From assembly GCF_002831585.1 (NCBI RefSeq), contig NZ_CP025113.1:2495001-2559000 (forward strand): DNA of 64,000 nt. The letters are read 5' to 3'. Position 1 is the first letter of the stretch. Every line of letters begins with the position of its first letter. The notes under the pieces were generated by a model. That model searched no databases and was not told the origin of the DNA. It saw only the letters and a program-made list of their open reading frames with translations. The stretch is from Bradyrhizobium sp. SK17. GTDB taxonomy: Bacteria > Pseudomonadota > Alphaproteobacteria > Rhizobiales > Xanthobacteraceae. Position numbers and translations under genes: made by a program. Of this stretch, positions 44,788 to 54,716 are shown piece by piece.

Positions 44788-44804
44788 TTCGAATAATCTT
44801 CGAA
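44788..44804. promoter_or_regulatory. Symmetric operator-like site between ACAD and ligase genes
   Basis: TTCGAA-TAATC-TTCGAA: two self-complementary hexamers five bases apart, forming a 17-bp inverted repeat. It lies 12 bases from the ACAD start and 59 from the ligase start. It could be the target of the adjacent TetR regulator. Confidence 0.5.
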
Positions 44805-44863
44805 AAATGTTGCGCCGCCGTCCCGGTGATGTCAAGGTTTTCGGGGGTGCCGGAGAGAGGACG

Positions 44864-46525
44864 ATGATGCTTGCAGGCCTGATGCAGCAAGTGCCGCTCA
44901 CGCTAAATCTGGTGCGGGAGCGGGTTGGCGACCTCTATCCGAACAAGACCGTGACGACGCGGTTTCACGACCGCATCCACGTCATCGGCTATGCCGCGAT
45001 GCTCGATCGCGCCGGGCAGCTTGCCAATTATCTCGCCGGGATCGGCGTCGGCCGCGGCATGCGCGTCGCCACGCTGGCCTGGAACTCGCATCGTCATCTC
45101 GAGCTCTATCTTGCGGTGCCCTGCATGGGCGCGGTGTTGCATACGATCAACGCGCGGCTGCTGGCGCCCGACATCGCGCGCTTGCTGGCGCATGCCGGCG
45201 ATCAGGTGCTGTTCGTCGACCGCTCGATCTGGCGCACCATCGGCCGCGAGATCGTGCTGCCCTCTGGGGTTCGCCATGTTGTGATCATGGAAGACGAGGT
45301 CGATCCGTCGATCGATCCCCCGGCGCCGATGGGTACACCCGCAACGCTGTATGAGGCCGCGATTGCCGGCCACGGCAGTGCCTTCGCATGGCCCGACCTC
45401 GACGAGAACGAGGCGTCGGGCCTCTGCTACACCTCCGGCACCACAGGCGATCCCAAGGGCGTGCTCTACAGCCATCGCTCGACGACCCTGCATACGCTGG
45501 CCTGCCTGTTCGCCGACGGCATCGCGATGCGCGAGCGCGACGTCTGCCTGCCGGCGGTGCCGATGTTCCATGCCAATGCCTGGGGCTTTCCCTATGCTGC
45601 GCTGATGGCCGGCGCCGCGCTGGCGTTGCCATGTCGCCAGATCGACCCGGTGGCCCTGGTCGAGCTGGTCGAGGTGGCGCAGGTGACGATGGCAACGGCG
45701 GTGCCCACGGTCTGGCTCGGCTTCCTCGATCATCTCGGCAAGCATCCGCAGGCGGTCGCGCGCATCGCATCGCTGCGCCGGCTGCCGGTCGGCGGTGCCG
45801 CGATCGGCCAATCCTTCATCGATGGTTTCGCGCGGCTCGGCATCGAGGTGATGCATTGCTGGGGCATGACGGAGATCTCGCCGCTCGGCCTGACCAATGT
45901 CGCGCGTTCCGATCTCGACACGGAGGAGACGCGCAGCACCCGCACGGCGCAAGGCTTGCCGATCCCGGGCTGCCGGTTCCGCAATGTCGATGCGGAAGGC
46001 GTGCCGTGTGGCCGCGACGGCACGACACCGGGCGAATTGCGGATCTCGAGCCCGTGGGCGGCGGCGTCCTATTTCGCCGGCCCGGCCGACCAGGCCCCGT
46101 CGGCGGATTCCTTTGCCGTCGAGGACGGGCGTACCTGGCTGAAGACCGGCGACATCGCGACCATCGACCGGCATGGCTATGTCAGGATCGTCGATCGCGC
46201 CAAGGACCTGATCAAGTCGGGCGGCGAATGGATCTCGAGCCAGGCGCTCGAGCTACAGATCATGAACCATCCCGACGTGCGCGAGGCCGCGGCGATCGGC
46301 AGGCCGGACCCGAAATGGCAGGAGCGGCCGGTGATCTGTGTCGTGCTGCGATCCGATGCCGCCGAGCCTCGCGAGCGCTTCGCGCGCGAATACCGTGACT
46401 ATCTCGCTAGCTTCTTTCCGAAATGGCAGATACCGGACGAGGTGATCTTCTGCGCCGAGCTGCCGAAGGGCAAAACCGGCAAGATCGACAAGATCGCGCT
46501 GCGCCGGACGTTCGGAAGCTCCTGA
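44864..46525 (+). CDS. Long/medium-chain acyl-CoA synthetase (AMP-forming)
   Basis: 553 residues. The P-loop-like YTSGTTGDPKG (189-199) and the ADP-type A8/A10 regions (GRTWLKTGDIATID, GYVRIVDRAKDLIKSGGEWIS, and GKTGKIDKIALRR with the catalytic Lys near residue 541) define an acyl-adenylating enzyme. The length and the CWGMTEISPLG segment fit fatty acid-CoA ligases. It activates a carboxylic acid with ATP and CoA. ATG 44864 follows GGAGAGAGG. It diverges from the acyl-CoA dehydrogenase and probably feeds it. Confidence 0.88.
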   Translation: MMLAGLMQQVPLTLNLVRERVGDLYPNKTVTTRFHDRIHVIGYAAMLDRAGQLANYLAGIGVGRGMRVATLAWNSHRHLELYLAVPCMGAVLHTINARLLAPDIARLLAHAGDQVLFVDRSIWRTIGREIVLPSGVRHVVIMEDEVDPSIDPPAPMGTPATLYEAAIAGHGSAFAWPDLDENEASGLCYTSGTTGDPKGVLYSHRSTTLHTLACLFADGIAMRERDVCLPAVPMFHANAWGFPYAALMAGAALALPCRQIDPVALVELVEVAQVTMATAVPTVWLGFLDHLGKHPQAVARIASLRRLPVGGAAIGQSFIDGFARLGIEVMHCWGMTEISPLGLTNVARSDLDTEETRSTRTAQGLPIPGCRFRNVDAEGVPCGRDGTTPGELRISSPWAAASYFAGPADQAPSADSFAVEDGRTWLKTGDIATIDRHGYVRIVDRAKDLIKSGGEWISSQALELQIMNHPDVREAAAIGRPDPKWQERPVICVVLRSDAAEPRERFAREYRDYLASFFPKWQIPDEVIFCAELPKGKTGKIDKIALRRTFGSS

Positions 46526-46616
46526 AGCGCCCGCCGGGCATGACCTGCGGAAATCGATGGCGGTCTGCGCAACGTGGCGCAGCCCACAGCGCGCGGCCGT
46601 CCCATCCCGCCGCAAC

Positions 46617-46640
46617 TTTGTCCACTTGTTACGGGACAAA
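46617..46640. promoter_or_regulatory. Inverted repeat upstream of asparaginase
   Basis: TTTGTCC and GGACAAA are separated by ten bases, 42 bases before the asparaginase start. The spacing would suit a dimeric regulator, but a short RNA hairpin is an equal possibility. Confidence 0.35.
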
Positions 46641-46682
46641 ACCACGAGTTGTAGGCAGGTCGCCTGTCGCTTGGGGGAGAAT

Positions 46683-47780
46683 ATGATGTCGCGTGCGTTT
46701 CGATCCAGTCATTCCGCAAAGGCCGTCGCCGGTCTCCTCTTCGCGCTTGTTGCTTGGTTTGCGGTGCCGGCCGTCGCCCAGACGCCGGATGCCAACCTCC
46801 CGCGCGTGCTCGTGCTCGGCACCGGCGGCACCATCGCAGGCCAGGCCAATGCACGCGCTGGCAATGCCTATGACTCAGGCAAGGTCAGCGCGGCGAACCT
46901 GATTGCCGCCATTCCCGGCATCGACAAGCTTGCGCAGATCTCGGCCGAGCAGATTTCCTCGATCGGCTCGCAGGACATGAACGACAAGGTCTGGTTCGAT
47001 CTCGTCAAGCGCATCCGATCGGCCATCGACAACAAGGAGGTCGACGGCGTCGTGATCACGCATGGCACCGACACGATGGAGGAGACCGCGTTCTTCCTGC
47101 AAAACGTGCTCGACACCGACATGCCGGTCGTGCTGGTCGGCTCGATGCGGCCCTCGACCGCGATCGGTGCCGATGGCCCGGCCAATCTCTACGAGGCGAT
47201 GCGCGTCGCCGCGTCGCCGGAATCCCGCGGTCGCGGCGTGCTGGTGGTGCTCAACGACACCATCCATGCGGCGCGCTGGGTGCAGAAGACCAATACCACC
47301 AGCGTCCAGACGTTCCGCTCACCCGATGCGGGGCCGGTCGGCTATGTCGATACCGGTTCGCTGCGCTTCCTGCAGCCGGCCATCACGATCAAGACGGCGA
47401 AGCTGAAGCTGCCGGATGCGCCGCCACTGCCGCGGGTCGACGTCGTCTATTCCCACGCCAACATGGACGCCGCTGAAGTCGAGGATGCGGTCAAACGTGG
47501 CGCCAAGGGCATCGTGCTGGCCGGTGTCGGCGACGGCAATTCATCGAAGGGCGCGATCGACGCGCTCGCCGCCGCGGCAAAGCAGGGTGTCCTGGTGGTT
47601 CGCTCGACCCGCGTCGGCTCCGGCTATGTGAACCGCAACGTCGAGGTCGAGGACGACAAGCTCGGCTTTGCGGTCTCGCTCGATCTCAATCCGCAGAAGG
47701 CGCGCGTGCTGCTTCAGCTCCTGATCGCCAACGGCGTCACCGACCCCGTTGCGGTTCAACGGGCGTTCGCCCAGCAGTGA
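46683..47780 (+). CDS. ansB: Type II (periplasmic) L-asparaginase
   Basis: 365 residues. Signal peptide 1-32 ending AVAQ. Catalytic Thr50 lies in LGTGGTIAGQ; the second triad contains Thr129 and Asp130 in THGTDTMEETA, with Lys in the SMRPSTAIGADGP-side region. High-affinity periplasmic asparaginases release aspartate and ammonia from asparagine for uptake. The start is ATG 46683 after GGGGGAGAAT. It follows the ligase gene by 157 bases. Downstream is a sugar kinase gene with no obvious link. Confidence 0.92.
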   Translation: MMSRAFRSSHSAKAVAGLLFALVAWFAVPAVAQTPDANLPRVLVLGTGGTIAGQANARAGNAYDSGKVSAANLIAAIPGIDKLAQISAEQISSIGSQDMNDKVWFDLVKRIRSAIDNKEVDGVVITHGTDTMEETAFFLQNVLDTDMPVVLVGSMRPSTAIGADGPANLYEAMRVAASPESRGRGVLVVLNDTIHAARWVQKTNTTSVQTFRSPDAGPVGYVDTGSLRFLQPAITIKTAKLKLPDAPPLPRVDVVYSHANMDAAEVEDAVKRGAKGIVLAGVGDGNSSKGAIDALAAAAKQGVLVVRSTRVGSGYVNRNVEVEDDKLGFAVSLDLNPQKARVLLQLLIANGVTDPVAVQRAFAQQ

Positions 47781-47799
47781 TCGTGATACACGAGGCACC

Positions 47800-49245
47800 A
47801 TGTATCTCGGGATCGATCTCGGCACCTCGGCGGTCAAAACCGTTCTCGTCGACGAGGGGCAGCGCGTGGTGGCGAGCCGCAGCCAGCCGCTGACGGTGGC
47901 TTCGCCGCGACCGGGCTATAGCGAGCAGGATCCGGCGCAATGGGTCGATGCCACCTTCGCGACGCTGGACGCGTTGAAGGCAGATCATCCGGCCGAATTG
48001 GCTGCTGTCGACGGCATCGGCCTGTCCGGCCAGATGCACGGCGCGACGCTGCTCGACGCCAGCTTGAAGCCGTTGCGGCCCTGCATCCTCTGGAATGACG
48101 GACGCTCGGCCGCGGAATGCGCCGAACTGGAGCAGCGATGGCCAGCCTTGCGGTCGACCACCGGCAACAAGGCGATGCCCGGATTCACGGCGCCGAAGCT
48201 GTTGTGGGTCGCCAGGCACGAGCCGGAGATCTTCGCCGCCACCAGGCTGGTGCTGCTGCCGAAAGCCTATCTGCGCCTGGTGCTCACGGGCGAAGCGATC
48301 GAGGATATCTCGGACGCCTCCGGAACGCTGTGGCTCGATGCGGCGCGACGGGACTGGTGCGATGCCGCGCTCGCCGCGGCCGGCCTGTCGCGCCGCCAGA
48401 TGCCGCGACTGGTCGAGGGCTGTGCGCCGTCGGCGCGGCTCCTGAACGAGCTCGCGCAGCGCTGGGGCATGACCAGACGGCCGATGATCGCCGGCGGCGC
48501 CGGCGACAATCCCGCGGGTGCCGTCGGCATCGGCGCGATCGGCCCCGGCACCGCCTTCGTCTCGCTCGGAACTTCCGGCGCGCTGCTGGCGCCAACCGAT
48601 ACGATTGCCGCCGATCCGGCCCGCGCCGTGCATACATTCTGTCATGCGGTTCCTGGAATGTGGATCCAGGCCGGCGCGATCCTCTCGGCGGCGTCGTGCC
48701 TTGCCTGGATCGCGCGGCTGCTGCGGACCCCCGAGGCCGAGTTGCTGGCGCCGCTCGGGGATCGCCCGAAGCTGCCCTCGCATGTCAGCTTTCTGCCCTA
48801 TCTGTCCGGTGAGCGGACGCCGCATGACGACCCCGATGTGCGCGGCATGCTGGATGGCTTGAGTCACGGCACCGATCGCGACGCCATCGTGCAGGCGGTG
48901 CTCGAAGGCGTCGCCTTCGCGCTGGCGGATTGCCGCGACGTGCTTTCCGATGGTGGAATCGCGATCTCCGAAGTGGATGCGATCGGTGGCGGCTCGCGCT
49001 CGCGGTTCTGGCTTGCCGTGCTGGCCAGTGTCCTCGACATTCCGGTGCACCGCTTTGCCGATGGCGAAACCGGGGCCGCGTTCGGCGCCGCGCGGCTCGG
49101 ACGCCTCGCGGTCAGCGGTGAGCCGATCGAGGCCGTCTGCACCGCGCCGCGGCGCGTCGAGACCTTCGAGCCCGATCGCGCGCTTGCGGCAGCCTATGCC
49201 GAACGGCTGCCAAAATGGCGCGGCCTGTACCGGCCGCGGCGCTGA
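47800..49245 (+). CDS. xylB: Xylulokinase
   Basis: 481 residues, FGGY carbohydrate kinase fold. The N-terminal motif GIDLGTSAVKTVLVDE and the SGQMHGATLLDAS block are typical of XylB, and PGTAFVSLGTSGALL and GGGSRSRFW complete the ATP site. It phosphorylates D-xylulose to xylulose 5-phosphate, or a related pentulose. It starts 20 bases after the asparaginase stop with ribosome binding site CACGAGGCACC. A ribose-type ABC importer lies 0.9 kb downstream on the same strand, so it may act on the sugar imported there. A xylose isomerase gene is not in the window. Confidence 0.87.
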   Translation: MYLGIDLGTSAVKTVLVDEGQRVVASRSQPLTVASPRPGYSEQDPAQWVDATFATLDALKADHPAELAAVDGIGLSGQMHGATLLDASLKPLRPCILWNDGRSAAECAELEQRWPALRSTTGNKAMPGFTAPKLLWVARHEPEIFAATRLVLLPKAYLRLVLTGEAIEDISDASGTLWLDAARRDWCDAALAAAGLSRRQMPRLVEGCAPSARLLNELAQRWGMTRRPMIAGGAGDNPAGAVGIGAIGPGTAFVSLGTSGALLAPTDTIAADPARAVHTFCHAVPGMWIQAGAILSAASCLAWIARLLRTPEAELLAPLGDRPKLPSHVSFLPYLSGERTPHDDPDVRGMLDGLSHGTDRDAIVQAVLEGVAFALADCRDVLSDGGIAISEVDAIGGGSRSRFWLAVLASVLDIPVHRFADGETGAAFGAARLGRLAVSGEPIEAVCTAPRRVETFEPDRALAAAYAERLPKWRGLYRPRR

Positions 49246-49283
49246 CCAAAGCCGACGCCTCCTTGAGATTCACCACCTGGAGG

Positions 49284-49898
49284 CTATGCCGGAGCAGGCC
49301 CCTCGATCCGGTGCACCTCACGCACGGCGTCACGATTGGCGATCCGGGCGTAATGCGCAGCCAGGTTGGGGTAGGCGCCAATATCGAAGCCGACGCGCGG
49401 CGTCCAGCCCGTCATCGCATAGAGGCCGACGTCGGCAATGGAGTAGCTCTCGCCCAACAGATAGGCGCTCGTAGAGAGGTGCTGGTCGAGAAATGCGAAG
49501 CGTGCCTTCAGCCGCTCGCGAAACACGTCCTTCGCCCGCTCATCCAGCGCAGTGTAGAACAACGGGCCGAGACCTCCCTTGTGCAGCTCACTGGAGAGGA
49601 AATTCAGCCAAGTCTGCAACCTGGCCCGCTCGATGGTTCCGTGCGATGGTGCGAGCCTTCCGGTCGGGTCGCGGTCTGCGATGTATTGGACGATCGCGGC
49701 GGCCTCGAGAAGGACGCTGCCATCATCGAGTCCCAACGCCGGTATGTATCCTAGCGGGTTTATTGTTCGGTAGTCTCCGCCATCCGCCATCGTCTTGCTC
49801 ACTTCATCGACTCGAACGCCGATAAAGGGAAGACCGCTCTCGAGCAGGGCGACATGGGGCATCAGCGATATCGTCCCCGGCGCGTAGTACAGCTTCAT
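49284..49898 (-). CDS. Glutathione S-transferase, beta-class-like
   Basis: 204 residues. The N-terminal domain opens MKLYYAPGTISLMPHVALLE, with LGYIPALGLDDGSVLLEAAAIVQYIADR for glutathione binding. In beta-class GSTs Cys10 is catalytic; here residue 10 is Ile (preceded by Thr9), so the catalytic residue differs from PmGST. ATG 49898 is chosen because the conserved start follows it; longer starts add an unrelated tail. It interrupts an otherwise rightward run of sugar genes. Confidence 0.83.
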   Translation of the reverse strand: MKLYYAPGTISLMPHVALLESGLPFIGVRVDEVSKTMADGGDYRTINPLGYIPALGLDDGSVLLEAAAIVQYIADRDPTGRLAPSHGTIERARLQTWLNFLSSELHKGGLGPLFYTALDERAKDVFRERLKARFAFLDQHLSTSAYLLGESYSIADVGLYAMTGWTPRVGFDIGAYPNLAAHYARIANRDAVREVHRIEGPAPA

Positions 49899-50148
49899 GC
49901 CACCATCTTTCCTGGTCTCCGGCGCCGACGCATGAGGGGAGCTGCCCATCGGCAGGGAGAATGGGCGAAGTTTCGGCCGGGACGCAATCGCGAAAAATTC
50001 GCGTTGCCTTGCCCTCGGTTCCCGGTTCGCGTTTTGCTCGAACCTATTGCCCTACGCAGCGGCCTTTTGTTTAATGCGCGCACGCGCGCGAGATACCGAC
50101 AACAACTTGCGGGTGCGACGCAACGCCGTCGGTGCCGTGGGAGGCAAG

Positions 50149-51676
<1,528 letters not shown>

Positions 51677-51684
<8 letters not shown>

Positions 51685-52711
51685 TGACGGTGCTTCCGCG
51701 AAGGCCGCAGCGTCCGGCGTCGTCGCCGCGCAGGAAACGAGGCGTCAGCGGACGGCGCTGCTGATCCGCTCGGCCGGCATGCTGCCGGTGCTGGTGCTGC
51801 TGTGCCTCGGCTTCCATCTGCTGTCGGACGGCCGCTTCTTCACCGCGCAGAATCTCGGCATCGTCGTGCAGCAGGCCGCCGTCAACACCGTGCTGGCGGC
51901 CGGCATGACCTTTGTCATCCTCACCGGAGGTATCGATCTCTCGGTCGGCTCGATTCTGGCGGCCTCGGCAATGGCCGGGCTGATCATCTCCAAACTTCCC
52001 GATCTCGGCGCGTTGTGGTTGCCGGCCGCGGTGCTCACCGGCGCCGCCTTCGGCATCCTCAACGGCGGCTTCATCGCGTTGCTGCGCCTGCCGCCCTTCA
52101 TCGTGACACTGGGATCGCTCACCGCCGTGCGCGGCGTGGCCCGTCTGCTCGGTGCCGACACCACCGTGTTCAATTCGGAGATTCCCTATGCTTTCATCGG
52201 TAACGGGTCGCTGACGCTCATTCCCGGCGTGCTGTCGATTCCCTGGCTCTGGGTGATCGCGTTGCTGGTGATCCTCGCCTCCTGGCTGGTGCTGCGGCGT
52301 ACCGTGCTCGGCGTGCACATCTACGCGGTCGGCGGCAATGAGAGCGCGGCACGGCTCGCCGGCATCAAGGTCTGGGCGGTGCTGATCTTCGTCTATGCCG
52401 TGTCCGGTCTGCTGGCGGGCCTTGGCGGTGCCATGCAGGCGGCGCGGCTGTACGCCGCCAACGGCCTGCAACTCGGCCAGTCCTACGAGCTCGACGCGAT
52501 CACCGCCGTGATCCTCGGCGGCACCTCGTTTGTCGGCGGCATCGGCTCGATCTGGGGCACGCTGGTCGGCGCGCTGATCATCGCCGTGCTGTCGAACGGC
52601 CTGATTCTCACCGGCGTGTCGGACGTCTGGCAATACGTGATCAAAGGCCTCGTGATCATCGGTGCGGTGGCGCTCGACCGCTACCGGTTGCAGGGCTCGG
52701 CGCGCACTTAA
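51677..52711 (+). CDS. rbsC: Sugar ABC importer permease, RbsC type
   Basis: 344 residues, about eight to ten membrane helices. The CUT2 permease signature [18 protein letters not shown] is at residues ~75-92, and [16 protein letters not shown] and [19 protein letters not shown] are conserved. It forms the membrane channel with RbsA. It begins inside the rbsA coding end and is followed by the binding protein gene after 118 bases, the usual RbsA-C-B order. Confidence 0.9.
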
Positions 52712-52829
52712 GGCATGGTCCGGAACAGCGTGAAGCGGTTTTCCGAGGAGATCATGCCCAACCAGTCAACAATCCGGCGCGGTCACTGGTCGCCGCGCGG
52801 GAGCTTCAAACAGACCAGGGAGGAAGCCA

Positions 52830-53774
52830 ATGAAGACGATCTCGATTGCCGGCGCTGTCGTGGCGCTCGCCCTCGGCTCTGCGCCGTGCTTCGCCAAGGA
52901 GCTGAAGTCGATCGGCATCTCGCTGGGCTCGCTGGGCAACCCGTTCTTCGTCGCCCTGTCGAAGGGCGCCGAGTTCGAGGCCAGGAAAACCAACCCCAAC
53001 ATCAAGATCACGACGGTCGGCTTTGAATACGATCTCGGCAAGCAGGTGACCCAGATCGACAATTTCATCGCCGCCGGCGTCGACCTGATCCTGCTCAATC
53101 CGGGCGATCCCAAGGCTGTTGGCCCAGCGATCAGGAAGGCGCAGGCGGCAGGCATCATCGTCGTTGCCGTCGACACCGCTGCCGAAGGCGCCGATGCCAC
53201 TGTCACCACCAACAATGTCCAGGCCGGCGAGATTTCCTGCCAGTACATCGTCGACAAGCTCGGCGGCAAGGGCGACGTGATCATCGAGAACGGGCCGCAG
53301 GTCTCCGCAGTGATCGACCGCGTGACCGGCTGCAAGAACGTGCTTGGCAAGAATCCCGGCATCAAGGTGCTGTCCAGCGACCAGGACGGCAAGGGTTCGC
53401 GCGAAGGCGGCCTGACGGTGGCTCAGGGCTATCTGACCCGCTTCGCCAAGATCGATGCGATCTTCGCCATCAACGATCCGCAGGCGATCGGCACCGATCT
53501 CGCCGCGCGCCAGCAGAACCGCAGCGGCATCATCATCACTGCCGTCGATGGCGCGCCCGACATCGAGGCCGCGCTGAAGGATCCCGCCGCGCAGCAGATC
53601 CAGGCCTCGGCCTCGCAGGATCCGTTCTTCATGGCACGCCGCGCCGTGCAGATCGGCGTCGGCCTGCTCAACGGCCAGAAGCCCGCATCGACCGTCGAAC
53701 TGCTGCCGTCAAAGCTGGTGACGCGCGCCAATATCGCCGAATACAAGGGCTGGACCTCGGACCGTTCGCAATAG
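52830..53774 (+). CDS. rbsB: Sugar ABC importer binding protein, RbsB type
   Basis: 314 residues. Signal peptide 1-22 (ending CFA). Periplasmic binding protein type 1 fold: ISLGSLGNPFFVALSKGAEF, DLILLNPGDPKAVGPAIRKAQ, VVAVDTAAEGADATVTTNN, AIFAINDPQAIGTDLAAR and TAVDGAPDIEAALK. The ligand is likely a pentose, hexose or polyol. It is last in the importer operon. The AGGGAGGAAGCCA ribosome binding site is strong. Confidence 0.9.
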   Translation: MKTISIAGAVVALALGSAPCFAKELKSIGISLGSLGNPFFVALSKGAEFEARKTNPNIKITTVGFEYDLGKQVTQIDNFIAAGVDLILLNPGDPKAVGPAIRKAQAAGIIVVAVDTAAEGADATVTTNNVQAGEISCQYIVDKLGGKGDVIIENGPQVSAVIDRVTGCKNVLGKNPGIKVLSSDQDGKGSREGGLTVAQGYLTRFAKIDAIFAINDPQAIGTDLAARQQNRSGIIITAVDGAPDIEAALKDPAAQQIQASASQDPFFMARRAVQIGVGLLNGQKPASTVELLPSKLVTRANIAEYKGWTSDRSQ

Positions 53775-53912
53775 CGCAAGCAGCACGGGCTGCGCGATCC
53801 ACGACGTGACGATGGTGACCGGAGCGCCGGTCACCTCGGCGATCTCCCGGTCAGCCGCCAGACGCGCGTTGCGCCGACAAGGGGGCTGCGCCGGCGCTCT
53901 CGGACGCAGCAT

Positions 53913-54587
53913 TCAGTCGGAGCTGCCGGTGGCAGCAGCACCGCCGAGAAACAGTTTCCATGCCTTCTTGAAATAGGCCTTTCGATCCGCCGGCGGCAGC
54001 GGCTTGTAGCCGAACATGGCCAGCGTCGTGGGGCCGACGATGATGCTGTTGATGAGGTGATTTGTCAGGAAGGTGGCATCGGCGGCAACCAGATGCCGGT
54101 CCTTCTGTGCCTGCACGACGCCCGCGCGCAGCAGATCGGAGATCGCATCCGCCTCGGGGCCGACGCGATCGCTGTCGGCGATCAGCATCTCGCTCAAGGC
54201 AATCCGCTTGAACGCAATCAACTCGGGATCGAGATTGATATCGAGCAGGCAACTCGTCAGCTCCCTGAGCTGAGCGAGGCTGTCCTGCTCCGCACTACCG
54301 GCTCCGAGATCGTCAAGGCGGGCCATGATGCGCTTGCGGCTGCGCTCCAAAACGGCGTTGAACAAGGCGCGTTTCGATGCGTAGCGCCGATAGATCGTGT
54401 CTTTGCCGGCGCCGCACATCGACGCCACGCGCTCGACCGATGTTGCGGCGTAGCCGTCCCTTGCGAACAGTTCGGCGGCGATCGCGAGGAGGCGATCCTC
54501 GACGAGCGCCGCTTCGGCTTTGGTCGGCCGGCCGCCACGTCTTCTTCGGCTTCGCTGGCCTCGTTTCGCGTTACTGCCTTCCATCAT
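53913..54587 (-). CDS. TetR-family transcriptional regulator
   Basis: 224 residues. A basic N-terminal tail (RSRRRRGGRPTKAEA) precedes the helix-turn-helix DRLLAIAAELFARDGYAATSVERVASMCGAGKDTIYRRYASKRAL. It diverges from the second TonB receptor, 129 bases away, and may regulate it or itself. A GGAC-N6-GTCC inverted repeat lies in the shared region at 54661-54674. Unlike the other two TetR proteins, it has no adjacent efflux or acyl-CoA gene on its own strand. Confidence 0.83.
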   Translation of the reverse strand: MMEGSNAKRGQRSRRRRGGRPTKAEAALVEDRLLAIAAELFARDGYAATSVERVASMCGAGKDTIYRRYASKRALFNAVLERSRKRIMARLDDLGAGSAEQDSLAQLRELTSCLLDINLDPELIAFKRIALSEMLIADSDRVGPEADAISDLLRAGVVQAQKDRHLVAADATFLTNHLINSIIVGPTTLAMFGYKPLPPADRKAYFKKAWKLFLGGAAATGSSD

Positions 54588-54660
54588 GTCCCCGAGACGC
54601 GCCTGCCTGCGCGGCAGATTGTAATATGTCTAAATCATTGAAAACGCCATTATATAAACT

Positions 54661-54674
54661 GGACAGGTGCGTCC
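54661..54674. promoter_or_regulatory. Possible TetR operator upstream of TonB receptor
   Basis: GGACAGGTGCGTCC pairs GGAC with GTCC around six bases, 42 bases before the receptor start in the divergent region. Weak evidence. Confidence 0.35.
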
Positions 54675-54716
54675 CGTTTTGTTTACTCGCGAGCGAAATT
54701 TGGCGAGGGGGCCTAG

